DNA from: Burkholderiales bacterium
GTDB taxonomy: Bacteria; Pseudomonadota; Gammaproteobacteria; Burkholderiales; Burkholderiaceae_C
Reading direction: 5' to 3'
Length of the DNA stretch: 7,164 bases
NCBI GenBank assembly: GCA_005789685.1
Contig: SXXD01000137.1
Coordinates: 1-7,164 of the forward strand
Shown: positions 6,262 to 7,164 of the stretch, in pieces
How positions within the stretch are numbered: the first letter of the stretch is position 1
Layout: every line of letters starts with the position of its first letter
Translations under genes and position numbers: made by a program
The notes under the pieces: generated by a model
Database searches by the model: none
What the model saw: the letters and a program-made list of their open reading frames with translations, nothing else
Told to the model about the DNA's origin: nothing

Positions 6262-6834
6262 TCAATGACCCAATCGCTTCAATTGCGCCTTCAATTTTTT
6301 GATGGTTTTTCGAATTTCAGCCACCTTCTCTTTGTCTTTTGCCTTGCGAGATTTTGGCTTTTGGGCCAACAAAGTTTTTCGACATTTTGGACTGCCACAC
6401 CAGCATGGGTATTGCGCAATTAATTTTTTGGTGATGGGCTCATCAATGATGAGGCCGTAGTCATAGTTCAGCTCCTCGCCAGCTGCGATGTTTTTCTTGG
6501 CTTTGATAAACACTCGACCTTCATCGACTTCAGGTTTGCAATTCGGCGTGCAACAATGGTTGATCCATCTGGCTGAATTGCCACCATGCAACGCATCAAT
6601 GACGCGATCTTCGTCAATCTGAAAATAAAAGGTGTGGTTCGGATCTTTCGGATCGTGCGGGTGTCTGTCTTCCGCTTCTTGTGCTGAAATGATTTCCCCT
6701 ACGTACTCAATGATCGTTTCACCTTTGAGGATGTCTTGGCCTGCAAAAACACCTTTTCCGTGGACGCCAGACTGTCGAACTTGGATTCGTCTGGCAGAAG
6801 GTTTTTTAGTTGAAGTTAAATTTGAATTTTTCAT
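6262..6834 (-). CDS. SET-domain protein, putative lysine methyltransferase
   Basis: A 190-residue protein with a complete SET domain plus post-SET zinc motif. Motifs are HGKGVFA (25-31, S-adenosylmethionine loop), YVGEIIS (44-50), NSARWINHCCTPNC (86-99, containing the pseudoknot NH at N92-H93), GEELNYDYG (119-127, catalytic tyrosine region Y124/Y126) and CWCGSPKC (144-151). C99, C144, C146 and C151 have the spacing of the post-SET zinc site. The N-terminus (1-17) is short and basic. Residues 157-190 form a lysine-rich helical tail (KAKDKEKVAEIRKTIKKLKA) that could bind nucleic acid or direct the enzyme to a basic substrate. Bacterial SET proteins are thought to methylate lysines of bacterial or host proteins; the substrate here is unknown. 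The ATG at 6834 has no obvious Shine-Dalgarno sequence. It is transcribed separately from the toxin-antitoxin pair and divergently from the gene at 7000. Confidence 0.9.
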   Translation of the reverse strand: MKNSNLTSTKKPSARRIQVRQSGVHGKGVFAGQDILKGETIIEYVGEIISAQEAEDRHPHDPKDPNHTFYFQIDEDRVIDALHGGNSARWINHCCTPNCKPEVDEGRVFIKAKKNIAAGEELNYDYGLIIDEPITKKLIAQYPCWCGSPKCRKTLLAQKPKSRKAKDKEKVAEIRKTIKKLKAQLKRLGH

Positions 6835-6877
6835 AACTGGATGTTGCCAGAAAACGATTAAATTTCGCCTTTGAGCA

Positions 6878-6915
6878 ATGACAGCAACTCATTTATTGCA
6901 ATGAGTTGCTGTCAT
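6878..6915. repeat. Perfect 16-bp inverted repeat with 6-base loop
   Basis: The arms at 6878-6893 (ATGACAGCAACTCATT) and 6900-6915 are exact reverse complements around the loop TATTGC (6894-6899). The repeat lies in the divergent spacer, 44-81 bases upstream of the SET-gene start and about 85 bases before the next gene. No run of T follows it on either strand, so it is not a standard terminator. It could be an operator, a leader hairpin in SET-gene mRNA, or a small mobile-repeat remnant. Confidence 0.85.
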
Positions 6916-6920
6916 AAATA

Positions 6921-6947
6921 TTTCACAATAATGCAATCTTGGTGAAA
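6921..6947. promoter_or_regulatory. Spaced inverted repeat TTTCAC-N15-GTGAAA
   Basis: TTTCAC at 6921-6926 and its inverse GTGAAA at 6942-6947 flank 15 bases that contain an AATAAT element (6927-6932), a possible -10 box for the rightward gene. The size suits a dimeric regulator site, but six-base arms can arise by chance. Confidence 0.3.
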
Positions 6948-6967
6948 CCCGCACCCTGCATCATCAA

Positions 6968-6993
6968 CTTCCAAGTTAAATACAACTTGGGAG
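6968..6993 (+). promoter_or_regulatory. Hairpin that sequesters the ribosome binding site of the last gene
   Basis: CTTCCAAGTT (6968-6977) can pair with AACTTGGGAG (6984-6993) across the loop AAATAC, giving a 10-bp stem with one G-U pair. The Shine-Dalgarno GGGAG (6989-6993) is entirely within the 3' arm, 6 bases before the ATG at 7000. When folded, the ribosome site would be blocked. This is the form of a simple RNA thermometer or a target for a trans-acting RNA or protein. The pairing is seen; the function is inferred. Confidence 0.5.
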
Positions 6994-6999
6994 ACCATG

Positions 7000-7164
7000 A
7001 TGAAAGAATTGCCTAACCCCACTTTTCCGATTTCGCAAATTGCTTTGCCTCGGGGGTCACTTCATCAAAGCCCTGAAAACCAAAATTCAGCCAGCCACTC
7101 AAAAATTTCGAAATCTGCCATCGAAGTTAGCTGGGCTAAGCATCAAGACGAGGTAAGAGAAGCC
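7000..7164 (+). CDS. 5' end of a possible GNAT (OlsB-like) acyltransferase gene, cut by the window edge
   Basis: An open frame of 55 codons runs off the right edge. It follows a good Shine-Dalgarno sequence (GGGAG, 6989-6993) at 6-base spacing; an in-frame ATG at 6997 is too close to it to be preferred. The first 40 or so residues are polar, rich in Ser, Gln, Asn and Pro, and look unstructured. The last visible residues, IEVSWAKHQDEVREA, resemble the first strand and start of the helix in ornithine-lipid/hemolysin-type GNAT acyltransferases, where a similar EVREAQ-type helix leads into the fold. Only that short similarity supports the family, so it is tentative; the catalytic part is outside the window. 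It is divergent from the SET-domain gene and has the spaced inverted repeat and RBS hairpin upstream. Confidence 0.5.
   Translation, partial: MKELPNPTFPISQIALPRGSLHQSPENQNSASHSKISKSAIEVSWAKHQDEVREA

Noticed and set aside
6082..6423. A 113-codon plus-strand open frame spanning the antitoxin and SET genes.
   Set aside because: It lies opposite two better supported genes and the palindromic promoter; its product has no recognisable motif and a composition typical of an antisense frame.

Overview
The window reads as ordinary chromosomal DNA from a Gram-negative, probably a betaproteobacterium of the Burkholderiales (inference). The hints are a glutathione-based redox gene pair (glutaredoxin and a YghU-type transferase), an ALDH7-type semialdehyde dehydrogenase, a SET-domain protein of bacterial type, and roughly balanced base composition by eye. 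No tRNA, rRNA, CRISPR array, insertion sequence or prophage gene is visible. No stretch longer than 300 bases lacks a gene.

Layout, left to right. Bases 1-164 are AT-rich and non-coding as far as I can tell. They are followed by a small glutaredoxin (165-407, +), which converges on a yghU-like glutathione transferase (456-1328, -). A 139-base divergent spacer carrying a 12-bp palindrome and an extra copy of its half site separates yghU from a class-3-type aldehyde dehydrogenase (1468-2892, +). That gene converges, with a gap of only 14 bases, on a minus-strand pair: an ALDH7/AmaB-type aldehyde dehydrogenase (3750-5258) followed 24 bases downstream by a double-hotdog acyl-CoA thioesterase-like gene (2907-3725). 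Further right on the minus strand lies a type II toxin-antitoxin module: an antitoxin (start best placed at 6083) overlapping a PemK/MazF-like toxin by an ATGA tetranucleotide. Next is a SET-domain protein (6262-6834, -). The right edge holds the 5' end of a plus-strand gene (from about 7000) that may encode a GNAT-type acyltransferase.

Functional themes (inference). The left third concerns glutathione/thiol redox chemistry and aldehyde detoxification. The middle operon probably oxidises alpha-aminoadipic semialdehyde in lysine or pipecolate catabolism. The right third is a small accessory block.

The regulatory DNA is the most interesting part. The toxin-antitoxin promoter has two abutting perfect palindromes, one covering the -10 box, as expected for autoregulation. 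The SET/GNAT divergent spacer holds a perfect 16-bp inverted repeat. The last gene has its Shine-Dalgarno sequence inside a 10-bp hairpin stem, suggesting an RNA thermometer or another translational switch. I did not find a clearly undescribed multi-gene system. The best candidates for a second look are the toxin-antitoxin control region and the 6878-6993 regulatory block.
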